Positions 17,024 through 26,255 of a stretch of DNA of 64,000 bases are shown one piece after another (positions within the stretch are counted from its first letter, which is position 1; the number at the start of each line of letters is the position of its first letter). The notes under the pieces are model-generated. The model was not told where the DNA came from and did no database searches. It saw nothing but the letters and a program-made list of their open reading frames with translations. Source of the stretch: Thomasclavelia spiroformis DSM 1552 (lineage in GTDB: Bacteria > Bacillota_I > Bacilli_A > Erysipelotrichales > Coprobacillaceae); the NCBI RefSeq assembly GCF_025149465.1, contig NZ_CP102275.1, positions 2,243,596 to 2,307,595 of the forward strand, written 5' to 3'. Position numbers and translations under genes: made by a program.

Positions 17024-17695
17024 TTATTCCTCCACCATTATTATATTTCTTTCTAATTCAGCAATTTTCTTTTTTGCTAAGGCAACATATTTTTCATTTG
17101 GACTAAAACATACAATGCAATCTCTAAAATATGTAAACGCATGTTTTAAATCACCAATGCGTTCATATTGAATTGCAATCATGTATAAAATAACACCTAA
17201 AGAAAAACCATAAAACTTTTTAGAATCAATTTGGTTATCCATTTCTTCTATTAAATCATTACGTTTATTAATCATAACTTCATAAGCTTGTTGATTATAT
17301 TTTATGAAATTTTCATCAGAATATTTTTTTAACTCATTTAAAATTAAATCTGTGTATTTTTTATTCTCTTTCAAAATAAAGGTATGATAATATAATAATA
17401 AAAATGATTTCTTATCCTCAGGATTTTTATATTCAGTACTGATAATATGTTCAAGCATTTCGTCAAATTTATCAACATTTTTATCTAAATAATATGCTTT
17501 TGCTTTATATAGATCACAAGTATAATCTCCTAAAAATCTTCTTGCAAGCGACATATCACTTAATGTTACAGTAAGCGCATAATCTTTTTTATTAATTGAC
17601 TTATCTAAATTATTAAGCAAAAATTTCTTTATTATTTGAAAGATAAAAAAGCCAATAAATAACATAAAAATAATTGCCATAGTAATTGAATTCAT
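17024..17695 (-). CDS. Membrane-anchored helical (TPR-like) protein, function unknown
   Basis: 223 residues. One N-terminal membrane segment (residues 3-22) is followed by a helical domain in which IQYERIGDLKHAFTYFRDCI and the flanking helices look like a tetratricopeptide repeat. I do not recognise a family. The gene follows the terminator of the PTS IID gene and precedes the HAD gene by one base, so the two are co-transcribed. Start chosen at the ATG with AAGGAG a few bases before it. Confidence 0.65.
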   Translation of the reverse strand: MNSITMAIIFMLFIGFFIFQIIKKFLLNNLDKSINKKDYALTVTLSDMSLARRFLGDYTCDLYKAKAYYLDKNVDKFDEMLEHIISTEYKNPEDKKSFLLLYYHTFILKENKKYTDLILNELKKYSDENFIKYNQQAYEVMINKRNDLIEEMDNQIDSKKFYGFSLGVILYMIAIQYERIGDLKHAFTYFRDCIVCFSPNEKYVALAKKKIAELERNIIMVEE

Positions 17696-17714
17696 CTTAT
17701 TAAATCACTCCTTA

Positions 17715-17757
17715 TAAAAACAAAGGGCTACGATCCAATAAGAACCATAACCCCTTA
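17715..17757 (-). terminator. Terminator of the PTS IIBCD operon
   Basis: On the minus strand a 15-bp stem with several G-U pairs (AAGGGGTTATGGTTC / GGATCGTAGCCCTTT) is followed by a T-rich tract, 26 bases after the IID stop codon. Confidence 0.7.
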
Positions 17758-17782
17758 ATTTGTTATTTAAAACATCAGATTT

Positions 17783-18697
17783 TTATTCTGCTGTTTCAGT
17801 AGGATATTCATACCATTCAACAAGTGGAGTATATCCTCCAGGAATAGTATTACCTTCAGCATCCATAGCTTTAGAATCACCAGTAAAGATACCGAATGCA
17901 CATCCAACAATACCAACAACAAGAATTAATAAGATACATTTAACTGGAGTCCATCCTTTTTTAATTAAAGCATAAAGACCTAATGTAATTAATAATGGTA
18001 ATAATTTTGGTAAAATACCATCTAATAATCCTTGAATATTGATTGCAGGATCTCCTACATATAAACGTAAAGTTGTATTACCATAGTTAGCAATTAAACC
18101 ACCAACAACGAAAATACCTAATATACTTGCTGCACGAGTAAATTCTTTTGCATTAGAAGTAAGCATAGTAACTGCTTTTGTTCCTAATCCATAAGACCAG
18201 TGCATTAACCACCAACGAATTACAAATTGGAATACGTTGAAAATTAATAAGAATAAAATTGCTCCAATGAATGAACCATCCATTGCAATATTAGCAGTTA
18301 ACCCTGCAGTGATTGGTACTAAAGTTAACCAGAATAATGCATCACCGATACCACCTAATGGACCAGCTGCAGAAATACGTACTGAACGAATTGTGCTTGT
18401 ATCAGCTTTATTTTGTTCAAGTGATAGTACAATCCCCATAACAAATGTTACTAAGAATGGGTGAGTATTTAAGAAGTCTAAGTTATGAGCCATTGACGCC
18501 TTTAAATCTTCTTTATTTGTATGAATTTTTTGAAGACCAGGTAACATTCCCCATAACCAACCACATGCTTGCATTCTTTCATAGTTGAATGATGCTTGTA
18601 AGAAACATGACATCCAAACCATTTTGTTTAGAGTCTTTTTATCCAACGTAGGAGCTGGTGTTAAATCTTGATATTTTTCAGGGATATTATATGCCAT
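17783..18697 (-). CDS. agaD: PTS mannose/sorbose-family EIID component
   Basis: About 304 residues of the ManZ/AgaD family: MVWMSCFLQASFNYERMQACGW at the start, LSLEQNKADTSTIRSVRISAAGPLGGIGDALFW in the middle, and several C-terminal membrane helices. EIID with EIIC forms the membrane channel of mannose-family PTS transporters. The GTG three codons upstream lies too close to GGAGG, so the ATG at 18697 (MAYNIPEK) with GGAGGTGAG before it is preferred; it overlaps the IIC gene by 11 bases. Specificity (GalNAc or a related amino sugar) is inferred from nagA, agaS and gatZ nearby. Confidence 0.9.
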   Translation of the reverse strand: MAYNIPEKYQDLTPAPTLDKKTLNKMVWMSCFLQASFNYERMQACGWLWGMLPGLQKIHTNKEDLKASMAHNLDFLNTHPFLVTFVMGIVLSLEQNKADTSTIRSVRISAAGPLGGIGDALFWLTLVPITAGLTANIAMDGSFIGAILFLLIFNVFQFVIRWWLMHWSYGLGTKAVTMLTSNAKEFTRAASILGIFVVGGLIANYGNTTLRLYVGDPAINIQGLLDGILPKLLPLLITLGLYALIKKGWTPVKCILLILVVGIVGCAFGIFTGDSKAMDAEGNTIPGGYTPLVEWYEYPTETAE

Positions 18698-19508
18698 CAG
18701 ACTCACCTCCTGTATTTGTACCTACATTTGATTTAATTTTTGTATGAATTAAGAAATCGTAAATAGCGATTGCTGCACCAACAAAAGCACATAATAACAA
18801 TGTTGCACCAGAAGTTGATGGATTTGCACTACAAATTACTGACATAGCGAAACCTGCAAGTAAGAATCCCCACATTTCTCCTGACATCATAACTTTCATC
18901 AAGATAGCGAATCCTACGAATTTCATAGCTCCACCAGCTGCATCTAATCCAGCCATTACCCATGAATAATCATAAGAGAATTCTTTTAAAACATCTCCTA
19001 AAGCAGTTCCACCATATAAACCAGCAACTGCTAAAATACCGAATAATGTACCTAAAATAGCCATTTCAAGTAAGTTAATGTTACGAATACCTTTTACATC
19101 AGCATTAGCTGCACATTCATCAGCTTTAGCCATAAATCCTGATGCAATTGTAAATGTTAAAGTTACAGCATATTGTCCAAATACTGCAAATGGAATAGCT
19201 AACCCCATTGCTGCACCTACACCGTCAGCAGTTGCTTCCATATTTAAAGAAACTGCGAAAACTGTTGCCATAATTCCACCTAAGATAGCATTTGGTGGTT
19301 GAGCACCACCGATTGGCATACTACCAATTTGAATTAATTGGTATGCCCCACCAACTACAACACCTAATTGGAAATCACCTAGGATTGCTCCAATGATAGG
19401 ACAAGTCACAATTGGTTGATACAATGATTCCAAGAAACTGAATTGGTCAATACCCATAATAAATGCAACGATAAAAACCAATAACGCTTGGATAATGTTT
19501 ACATCCAT
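18687..19508 (-). CDS. agaC: PTS mannose/sorbose-family EIIC component
   Basis: 273 residues, hydrophobic, with ManY/AgaW signatures: QFSFLESLYQPIVTCPIIGA, GDFQLGVVVGGAYQLIQIG and PIGGAQPPNAILGG. It is the sugar-translocating subunit that works with IID. It lies between the IIB and IID genes; the EIIA for the system is presumably the one in the agaS operon at 15.5 kb. Gene context suggests N-acetylgalactosamine. Confidence 0.9.
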   Translation of the reverse strand: MDVNIIQALLVFIVAFIMGIDQFSFLESLYQPIVTCPIIGAILGDFQLGVVVGGAYQLIQIGSMPIGGAQPPNAILGGIMATVFAVSLNMEATADGVGAAMGLAIPFAVFGQYAVTLTFTIASGFMAKADECAANADVKGIRNINLLEMAILGTLFGILAVAGLYGGTALGDVLKEFSYDYSWVMAGLDAAGGAMKFVGFAILMKVMMSGEMWGFLLAGFAMSVICSANPSTSGATLLLCAFVGAAIAIYDFLIHTKIKSNVGTNTGGESDGI

Positions 19509-19550
19509 GTTTTTTCTCCTTTCACTTATCTGTTTAAACAGATCCCTTTC

Positions 19551-20027
19551 CTATTTAAATAATTTGTCGATGCTTTCTGCAGGTGTGTCTGGAACACGTT
19601 TAATTTCCAATTCCACTCCTAAATCCATCAACTTTTTAAAGGCTGCTACATCTTCATCATTTACCGCAACAGATGTAGCTACTTGACGTTTACCTTCAGC
19701 CATGTGCATATTACCAATATTTACTTTTTTGATTGGTACTCCACCTTCAACTAATTTTAAAACGTCATGAGGGTTATCACAAATGATAAAAATCATTTGG
19801 CGATCAGCTGCCTTATGAATCGTATTGATTGTTTTTTCAATTGTCCAATAGCGTGTTTGAGCATAACTTGGTGCTGCCATGTCCATTAACCCTTGTCTAA
19901 AAGTGTCAGTTGCAACTTTATCGTTGGCAACTAATAATAAATTTGCACCAACAACCCCAGACCATTGAGTGGCTACTTGACCATGAATCAAACGTTCATC
20001 GATTCTTGTTAGAACTATATTAGGCAT
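19551..20027 (-). CDS. agaB: PTS mannose/sorbose-family EIIB component
   Basis: 158 residues: MPNIVLTRIDERLIHGQVATQW contains the phosphorylated His 15 in the conserved IDERLIHGQV block, with LLVANDKVA and KKVNIGNMHMAEGKRQV further on. EIIB accepts phosphate from EIIA and transfers it to the incoming sugar. First gene of the IIB-IIC-IID operon. The ATG at 20027 is preferred because GGGAGGAAT lies before it and family members begin with this sequence; an upstream in-frame ATG adds six residues. Confidence 0.9.
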   Translation of the reverse strand: MPNIVLTRIDERLIHGQVATQWSGVVGANLLLVANDKVATDTFRQGLMDMAAPSYAQTRYWTIEKTINTIHKAADRQMIFIICDNPHDVLKLVEGGVPIKKVNIGNMHMAEGKRQVATSVAVNDEDVAAFKKLMDLGVELEIKRVPDTPAESIDKLFK

Positions 20028-20045
20028 ATAAATTCCTCCCTTCAC

Positions 20046-20728
20046 TTGACCTAATTGTAAGCCCTTTAATCTTACACCATTTATTTTAGCAATATATAAC
20101 CTTATAGTCTTTATACTTTTTATTCATGTTTTTATCATTTTAAGCAATTAAATTTGTTTAAAATCTTAAAATCATGTAATAATCGTATTTTTAATAAATT
20201 CTATTTGTAAAAAACTAGTTTATATATTGCTAATCATAGTAATAATAATTATTGAGCATACCTCACCAACAATTTAATTATAATCTTTTTTTGAATAATG
20301 TATAATAAAATTTGCATTTTTTTTAAAAAACTACTATTTTTAGCATATTAGTAATTTTAATTTACTGATATGCTAATTAGTTCACCGGCTAAATCGTAAT
20401 TACATAACATTTATATTATGTTATATTTCTTTTATTCCATATTTTCTAAATATTAATATTACTTTATATAGTATTAATCGACCAAATATAATAATATATC
20501 TATTTTTTGCTAAAAAGTACAAATTTTGTTAATTTATACAAAATAATTATTTACAAATATTTTACTGTTCATATTAAATTTATAATTAGATAATATAATA
20601 TTCCGTTAAATAAAATCTGATTATATTAATTTTAGGCTAGTCATCTAAAATGAAATCATATATAATAATCATGTTTTCAATGAGGTGACATATAAGTGAA
20701 AATAATATGAAGAAAGGAACTATAATTG
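20046..20728. other. Non-coding AT-rich region between the PTS operon and queT
   Basis: No gene is visible. It must contain the divergent promoters of the PTS and queT genes. It holds one conspicuous hairpin (20340-20376). I looked for a preQ1 riboswitch before queT and did not find a convincing one. Confidence 0.5.
20340..20376. repeat. 15-bp inverted repeat in the PTS-queT intergenic region
   Basis: TTAGCATATTAGTAA and TTACTGATATGCTAA pair over 15 positions with one mismatch around a 7-base loop. No T-tract follows, so it is not a typical terminator. An operator or RNA element is possible. Confidence 0.4.
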
Positions 20729-21208
20729 ATGAAAAAAAATATTTCAGCAAGAATGATTGTTATTAATGCTATGGTCGCGGGAATATATGCCATACTTACA
20801 TTAGCAATCTCACCTATTGCATATTCACAAATTCAATTTAGGTTATCTGAAATTATTGTTTTCTTAGCCTTCTACAATAAAAATTACATACCTGGATTAA
20901 CTATCGGATGTGTTATTGCTAATATGTTTTCACCATTTGGAATGTTAGACATTATATTTGGAACAATTAGTACAATACTTGTATGTTTGGCTATGTATAA
21001 AGTAAATAATAAATATTTAGCAGCATTTATTGGCGCAATAATTACAGGCATAATAATAGGTGGAGAATTATGGTATACTTACCAAATACCTTATCTAATT
21101 AATGCATTGTATGTTGCTACCGGTGAGTTATTTGTATTAATAATTGGTTCTTTAATATTTAATATATTAGAACATAATGAACGGTTTATCAATTTATTTA
21201 TGAAATAA
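20729..21208 (+). CDS. queT: QueT-family transporter component for a queuosine precursor (ECF S component)
   Basis: 159 residues with five or six membrane helices and QueT hallmarks: INAMVAGIYAILTLAISPIAYSQIQFRLSE near the start and PGLTIGCVIANMFSPFG. QueT is the substrate-binding S subunit of an ECF-type transporter for the queuosine precursor preQ0/preQ1; the energising module is encoded elsewhere. The ATG at 20729 with GAAAGGAAC upstream is preferred to the TTG one codon earlier. Single gene with its own terminator. Confidence 0.87.
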   Translation: MKKNISARMIVINAMVAGIYAILTLAISPIAYSQIQFRLSEIIVFLAFYNKNYIPGLTIGCVIANMFSPFGMLDIIFGTISTILVCLAMYKVNNKYLAAFIGAIITGIIIGGELWYTYQIPYLINALYVATGELFVLIIGSLIFNILEHNERFINLFMK

Positions 21209-21239
21209 TAAAAGCAGATAGAAATTCTATCTGCTTTTA
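21209..21239 (+). terminator. Terminator of queT
   Basis: A perfect 15-bp stem (TAAAAGCAGATAGAA / TTCTATCTGCTTTTA) directly after the stop codon. Confidence 0.85.
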
Positions 21240-21353
21240 TTTCAAAAATATCTTAACCTCTACTCTATATCATAGATAAAAATAAAAAGGAAGAATTAAA
21301 ATTGTTGATAATTTCAAAATTTTAATTCTTCCATTATTTTACTTACTTATATA

Positions 21354-24300
21354 TTATTTAATTCCAGCATGATATTCTTGTAAAGATTTAACTTCATGAC
21401 TACCATGAATTTTCATTTCCATAATACCTTCTAATGAAGCTTTTGCAGCTGCAATATTAGTCATATATGGTATTTTCATTTTAATTGCTGATTTACGAAT
21501 ATAACTATCATCATGAACACTTTGTTTACCATTTGGAGTATTAATAATTAATGCTAATTCTCCATTTGTAAGAGCATCTGTTATATTTGGTCTTCCTTCA
21601 TGAATTTTTTTAATTTTTTCAACTGGTACACCATTTTCTTTAATTAATTCATATGTTTTACCAGTTGCAACAATTGTAAATCCAGCATCATAATATCCTT
21701 GTGCTAATTCAACAACTTCAGGTTTATCTAAATCGCTAACGCTAATTAATACTTTACCTTCTGTTGGCAAAATAGTTTTCGCACCTTCTTCAGCTTTATA
21801 TAAAGCTGCACCATATGAACTAGCAAGTCCTAAAACTTCTCCTGTTGAACGCATTTCAGGTCCTAAAATTGGATCTACTTCTGGGAACATATTAAATGGG
21901 AATACAGCTTGTTTAACTCCAATATGTGGTATTTTCTTTTCTTTTAAATTTGGCACTGGTGAAGGACGTCCAGTTAATTCTTTAGTAATAATATCAGTAG
22001 CAATCTTAACCATATTAATATTACATACTTTAGATACTAAAGGAACTGTTCTAGATGCTCTTGGATTAGCTTCTAATACATATACTTTATTATCTGCAAT
22101 TGCATATTGCATGTTCATTAAACCACGAACATTCATTTCTTTTGCAATTTTTTTAGTATATTCTTTAATTGTTTCCAAATGACGAATAGAAATATGTTTA
22201 GATGGTAAGATACATGCTGAATCTCCAGAATGAATGCCCGCTAATTCGATATGTTCCATAACTGCAGGAACAAATACATTCTCACCATCACTAATAGCAT
22301 CAGCTTCACATTCCATAGCATTATTTAAGAAACGGTCAATTAAAATCGGACGATCAGGTGTTACCCCTACTGCTGCTTTCATATATTGTTTAAGACTTTC
22401 ATCATCATAAACAACTTCCATTCCACGTCCACCTAATACATATGAAGGTCTTACCATTAATGGATACCCTATTCTTTTAGCAATATTTAATGCTTCTTCT
22501 ACATCAACTGCCATTCCTGATTCAGGCATAGGAATTTCTAATTTTTCCATCATTTCATTGAATAAATCACGATCTTCTGCCATATCAATTGTCTCAGGTG
22601 TTGTACCTAAGATATTAACTCCATTTTCTTTTAATTGAGCCGCTAAATTTAATGGTGTTTGTCCACCAAATTGAGCAATTACACCTACTGGTTTTTCTTT
22701 TTCATGAATACTTAAAACATCTTCTAAAGTTAATGGTTCAAAATATAATTTATCAGAAGTATCATAATCAGTAGAAACAGTTTCTGGATTACAATTTACA
22801 ATAATTGTTTCAAATCCTAATTTCTTTAATGCTAATGCTGCATGTACACAGCAATAATCAAATTCAATCCCTTGACCAATTCTATTTGGTCCACCGCCTA
22901 AAATCATAATTTTCTTTTTATCATGATGGATATCACTATTATCTTGTGCATTATAAGTAGAATAATAATATGAATTATTTTCTGTACCACTTACATGAAC
23001 TGGTTCCCAAGCTTGATTAATTCCATTATTCAATCTTTCTTCCCTAATTGTCTTTTCTTCAACACCTAAAATTTGACTTAAATATTTATCAGAAAATCCA
23101 TTTTGTTTAGCTTGTTTTAATATATCTACTGGTAATTCTTTACCTTTATATGATTTAATATTTTCTTCTTCTTCAACTAATTCTTTCATTTGTTCGATGA
23201 AATAATGTTTAATTTGTGTTAACTCATAAATTTCGTCAACAGTAGCACCTTTTCTCAATGCTTCGTACATAATAAATTGTCTTTCGCTAGTAGGAGTTGC
23301 TAACATATGTAATAATTCTTCTTTTGATAATTCATTAAAGTTTTTAGCATATCCTAATCCGTAACGCCCAATTTCTAATGAGCGAATAGCTTTTTGAAAA
23401 GCCTCTTTATATGTTTTACCGATACTCATAACTTCTCCAACAGCTTTCATTTGAGTACCAAGTTTATCTTCTGCTCCTTTAAACTTTTCAAAAGCCCAAC
23501 GAGCAAACTTAATTACTACATAATCACCATCTGGTACATATTTATCTAGAGTTCCATATTTACCGCAAGGAATATCTTCCATTGTTAAACCTGCTGCCAA
23601 CATTGCCGATACTAACGCAATTGGAAAACCTGTTGCTTTTGAGGCTAATGCTGATGAACGAGAAGTTCTAGGATTAATTTCAATAACAACGATACGATCA
23701 CTTACTGGATCATGAGCAAACTGAACATTAGTTCCACCAATAACACCAATAGACTCAACAATTCTAAATGCTTGATCTTTTAAACGATCTTGTACTTCTT
23801 GGCTAATTGTCAACATCGGCGCACTACAAAATGAATCACCTGTGTGAACACCTAATGGATCGATATTTTCAATAAAGCAAACTGTAATCATATTGTTATT
23901 AGCATCACGAACAACTTCAACTTCTAACTCTTCCCAACCTAAAATTGATTCTTCAATCAAACATTGATTAACTAAACTAGCTTGTAATCCACGAGAAACA
24001 ATTGTTTTTAATTCTTCAACATTATAAACAAGTCCTCCTCCGGCACCTCCCATAGTATAAGCAGGGCGTACAACTACTGGATATCCTAATTTATCTGCAA
24101 TTGCTAAAGCTTCTTCAACAGTTTCAGCAACTTCACTTCTAGCCATTTCAATCCCTAATTCATTCATTGCTTTCTTGAACTCTAAACGATCTTCACCACG
24201 TTCAATCGCATCAACATGCACACCTAATACTTCTACATTATATTTATCTAAAATTCCTGCTTGATTTAATTCAGAACATAAATTTAATGCAGATTGACCT

Positions 24301-24572
24301 CCTAAATTTGGTAAAAGTGCATCTGGTCTTTCTTTTTCAATAATTTGTGTTAATCTTTTTAGATTTAATGGTTCAATATAAGTAACATCAGCAGTTTCAG
24401 GGTCAGTCATGATAGTTGCTGGATTAGAATTAACCAATACAATTTCATACCCTAAATTCTTTAAAGCTTTACATGCTTGAGTTCCTGAATAATCAAACTC
24501 ACAAGCTTGACCAATAACAATTGGTCCAGAACCAATTACTAATACCTTATTAATATCTTCTCTTTTTGGCAT
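21354..24572 (-). CDS. carB: Carbamoyl-phosphate synthase large subunit
   Basis: 1072 residues, the full family length. Two homologous ATP-grasp halves are seen, each with a biotin-carboxylase-like N-domain (VLVIGSGPIVIGQACEFDYS and IMILGGGPNRIGQGIEFDYC), followed by the oligomerisation region and a C-terminal MGS-like regulatory domain. It makes carbamoyl phosphate for pyrimidine and arginine synthesis using ammonia channelled from CarA glutaminase. No carA or other pyr/arg gene is nearby, so the partner must be elsewhere. It is preceded by a promoter, a translated 31-residue leader and an intrinsic terminator, which suggests attenuation control. Confidence 0.96.
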   Translation of the reverse strand: MPKREDINKVLVIGSGPIVIGQACEFDYSGTQACKALKNLGYEIVLVNSNPATIMTDPETADVTYIEPLNLKRLTQIIEKERPDALLPNLGGQSALNLCSELNQAGILDKYNVEVLGVHVDAIERGEDRLEFKKAMNELGIEMARSEVAETVEEALAIADKLGYPVVVRPAYTMGGAGGGLVYNVEELKTIVSRGLQASLVNQCLIEESILGWEELEVEVVRDANNNMITVCFIENIDPLGVHTGDSFCSAPMLTISQEVQDRLKDQAFRIVESIGVIGGTNVQFAHDPVSDRIVVIEINPRTSRSSALASKATGFPIALVSAMLAAGLTMEDIPCGKYGTLDKYVPDGDYVVIKFARWAFEKFKGAEDKLGTQMKAVGEVMSIGKTYKEAFQKAIRSLEIGRYGLGYAKNFNELSKEELLHMLATPTSERQFIMYEALRKGATVDEIYELTQIKHYFIEQMKELVEEEENIKSYKGKELPVDILKQAKQNGFSDKYLSQILGVEEKTIREERLNNGINQAWEPVHVSGTENNSYYYSTYNAQDNSDIHHDKKKIMILGGGPNRIGQGIEFDYCCVHAALALKKLGFETIIVNCNPETVSTDYDTSDKLYFEPLTLEDVLSIHEKEKPVGVIAQFGGQTPLNLAAQLKENGVNILGTTPETIDMAEDRDLFNEMMEKLEIPMPESGMAVDVEEALNIAKRIGYPLMVRPSYVLGGRGMEVVYDDESLKQYMKAAVGVTPDRPILIDRFLNNAMECEADAISDGENVFVPAVMEHIELAGIHSGDSACILPSKHISIRHLETIKEYTKKIAKEMNVRGLMNMQYAIADNKVYVLEANPRASRTVPLVSKVCNINMVKIATDIITKELTGRPSPVPNLKEKKIPHIGVKQAVFPFNMFPEVDPILGPEMRSTGEVLGLASSYGAALYKAEEGAKTILPTEGKVLISVSDLDKPEVVELAQGYYDAGFTIVATGKTYELIKENGVPVEKIKKIHEGRPNITDALTNGELALIINTPNGKQSVHDDSYIRKSAIKMKIPYMTNIAAAKASLEGIMEMKIHGSHEVKSLQEYHAGIK

Positions 24573-24594
24573 AATATCCCTCCATTTATATTTC

Positions 24595-24624
24595 TTAAAA
24601 AAAACATATCAATTATGATATGTT
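24595..24624 (-). terminator. Intrinsic terminator/attenuator hairpin in the carB leader
   Basis: On the minus strand AACATATCA / TGATATGTT (9 bp, 4-base loop) is followed by eight T residues. It stands between the carB promoter and carB, about 30 bases before the carB ATG. The stop codon of the leader ORF falls in its loop, so a translating ribosome would cover the 5' arm. Confidence 0.75.
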
Positions 24625-24708
24625 ACAAAAAATAGAACTATAAAAGAAATAAAAACGATTAAAAAAATTATTGATATTTTTTTCAATAATAATACTTTTT
24701 AACATCAT
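24613..24708 (-). CDS. 31-residue leader peptide upstream of carB
   Basis: ATG ATG with CGAAAGGAGAG correctly placed upstream, then 31 codons rich in Phe, Ile, Asn, Ser and Tyr (starting MMLKSIIIEKNINNFF) and a TAA inside the loop of the terminator hairpin. It lies right after a near-consensus promoter and before carB. The strong ribosome site and the overlap of its last codons with the hairpin favour a regulatory leader ORF. It contains one Arg codon and no run of any single amino acid that would name the sensed signal. Could also be a small stand-alone peptide. Confidence 0.5.
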   Translation of the reverse strand: MMLKSIIIEKNINNFFNRFYFFYSSIFCNIS

Positions 24709-24738
24709 TATCTCTCCTTTCGTTCATTTATCTATAGT

Positions 24739-24767
24739 ATTATACATAATTAGACTATTTAATTCAA
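24739..24767 (-). promoter_or_regulatory. Near-consensus promoter of the carB leader
   Basis: On the minus strand TTGAAT (24767-24762) and TATAAT (24744-24739) are 17 bases apart. Confidence 0.75.
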
Positions 24768-24845
24768 TAGTTTTATTTGTAATTAAAAAATAAATGTAAA
24801 GATTAAAAAAATTCTCATTGGATAAACTAAAATTAAGGTGATCCA

Positions 24846-25313
24846 ATGAAAAATTTAACAAATAGTAACATAGTCAAAGAAATTATTGAAAACGTTAAAG
24901 ATGATATGCAAAATGAAGAAATCATTCATCTTGTTCTTGAAAAACAAATTTCACATTATGACCACCAAAATATTACTCGAGGACAAAAAATTGCTGATAA
25001 TATTGCTAAATTTGGTGGCAGTTGGTATTTCATTATAACCTTTGTCATTTTATTAATTAGTTGGATGATTTATAATCAATTTTCTAAAAATAGTTTAGAC
25101 CCCTATCCTTTTATACTATTAAATTTGATCCTTTCTTGTTTATCTGCTCTTCAAGCGCCTATTATTATGATGTCACAAAATCGCCAAGAACAAATTGATC
25201 GACAAAGAAATGAAAATGACTATAAAGTAAATCTAAAAACAGAAATTATTATTCAAGACCTTCATAATAAATTAGATATAATATTAGAAGAATTAGAAAA
25301 AATAAATAATTAA
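24846..25313 (+). CDS. DUF1003 membrane protein
   Basis: 155 residues with the DUF1003 core: RGQKIADNIAKFGGSWYFIITFVIL, the first membrane helix, then DPYPFILLNLILSCLSALQAPIIMMSQNRQ with the second helix, and a charged C-terminal helix (NDYKVNLKTEIIIQDLHNKL) that may form a coiled coil. The family is widespread and membrane-bound, but no activity is established. AAGGTGATCC supplies the ribosome site. It is followed by the GH25 gene 45 bases on, probably co-transcribed. Confidence 0.88.
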   Translation: MKNLTNSNIVKEIIENVKDDMQNEEIIHLVLEKQISHYDHQNITRGQKIADNIAKFGGSWYFIITFVILLISWMIYNQFSKNSLDPYPFILLNLILSCLSALQAPIIMMSQNRQEQIDRQRNENDYKVNLKTEIIIQDLHNKLDIILEELEKINN

Positions 25314-25358
25314 TTGTAAAATTATGCTAAAATGATAAAAAAGAAAGGAAGATTTTAT

Positions 25359-26207
25359 ATGAAATACAAATTTTTCTATTTTTTATCATTAAGCATCATA
25401 ATATTTTCTTGTTCGCTTTATTATAAACAATATTTACCTAACTATTTGAATCACAGTATTGTAATGTTATTAGTTATCATGTTTTTTTATTTATTTATTT
25501 TTTTAAATAAACATAAACGAAAATTGACCAAAATAATTTCGTTAGTATTATCAATTTGCTTATTTTTCTTTTCTTTTGCAATTTTCAGTCACAATGATAA
25601 ATTATCTACAGATGGTAAATATATTGGAATTGATATATCCAAATGGAACAAAGAAGTAAATTTACAATTAGCTAGCCAAGAAATAGACTATGTAATTATT
25701 CGCTGTGGTTATACTTCTTTAAGTGACGGTAAAAAAACTAAAGAAGATCCATATTTTAAACAAAATTTAAAACAATGTGAAGAATTATCTATTCCTTATG
25801 GAATTTATTACTATTCACTTGCTAGGGATGAAAACCAAGCAAAAAAGGAAGCTAATTTTGTAACTAATCTATTAAATAATAAAATTCCCCCTCTAGGTGT
25901 ATTTCTTGATTTAGAAGATGAGAAATTTCAGGGTGATTTAACAAATAATGAATTAACTACAGTAGCTACAACTTTTTTAGAAAATATTCCTAATCAAAAT
26001 AAAAAAGGTATTTATGCAAATCATCATTGGTGGTCTACTAAACTTACAGATCCACAATTAGATAAATACATAAAATGGAAAGCTCGTTATAATGATAAAC
26101 CAACATTAGAAGAAGAATATGCTATTTTACAATATAGTCAAACCGGTAGTATTAAAGGAATTATTGGCAATGTCGATTTAAATATTGTTGCTAATAAATA
26201 TTGGTAG
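25359..26207 (+). CDS. Membrane-anchored GH25 lysozyme (muramidase)
   Basis: 282 residues. Three hydrophobic segments fill residues 1-75, then a GH25 domain begins at KYIGIDISKWNKEVN, with YVIIRCGYTS, YGIYYYSLA and the acidic active-site strand GVFLDLEDEKF. It would cut the MurNAc-GlcNAc bond of peptidoglycan outside the membrane. It is shorter than secreted phage-type lysozymes with wall-binding repeats, and stays anchored. The ATG at 25359 is chosen for AAGAAAGGAAG upstream. A strong terminator follows. Confidence 0.88.
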   Translation: MKYKFFYFLSLSIIIFSCSLYYKQYLPNYLNHSIVMLLVIMFFYLFIFLNKHKRKLTKIISLVLSICLFFFSFAIFSHNDKLSTDGKYIGIDISKWNKEVNLQLASQEIDYVIIRCGYTSLSDGKKTKEDPYFKQNLKQCEELSIPYGIYYYSLARDENQAKKEANFVTNLLNNKIPPLGVFLDLEDEKFQGDLTNNELTTVATTFLENIPNQNKKGIYANHHWWSTKLTDPQLDKYIKWKARYNDKPTLEEEYAILQYSQTGSIKGIIGNVDLNIVANKYW

Positions 26208-26219
26208 TATATTTAGTAT

Positions 26220-26252
26220 AAAACCACTGTATCGTTTTGATGCAGTGGTTTT
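26220..26252. terminator. Bidirectional terminator between GH25 and ilvA
   Basis: AAAACCACTG / CAGTGGTTTT, extended by ATC/GAT, between two convergent genes. Confidence 0.85.
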
Positions 26253-26255
26253 ATA

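Noticed and set aside
20600-20728. Possible preQ1 riboswitch upstream of queT
   Set aside because: Neither the class I pseudoknot pattern nor the class II pattern could be made out.
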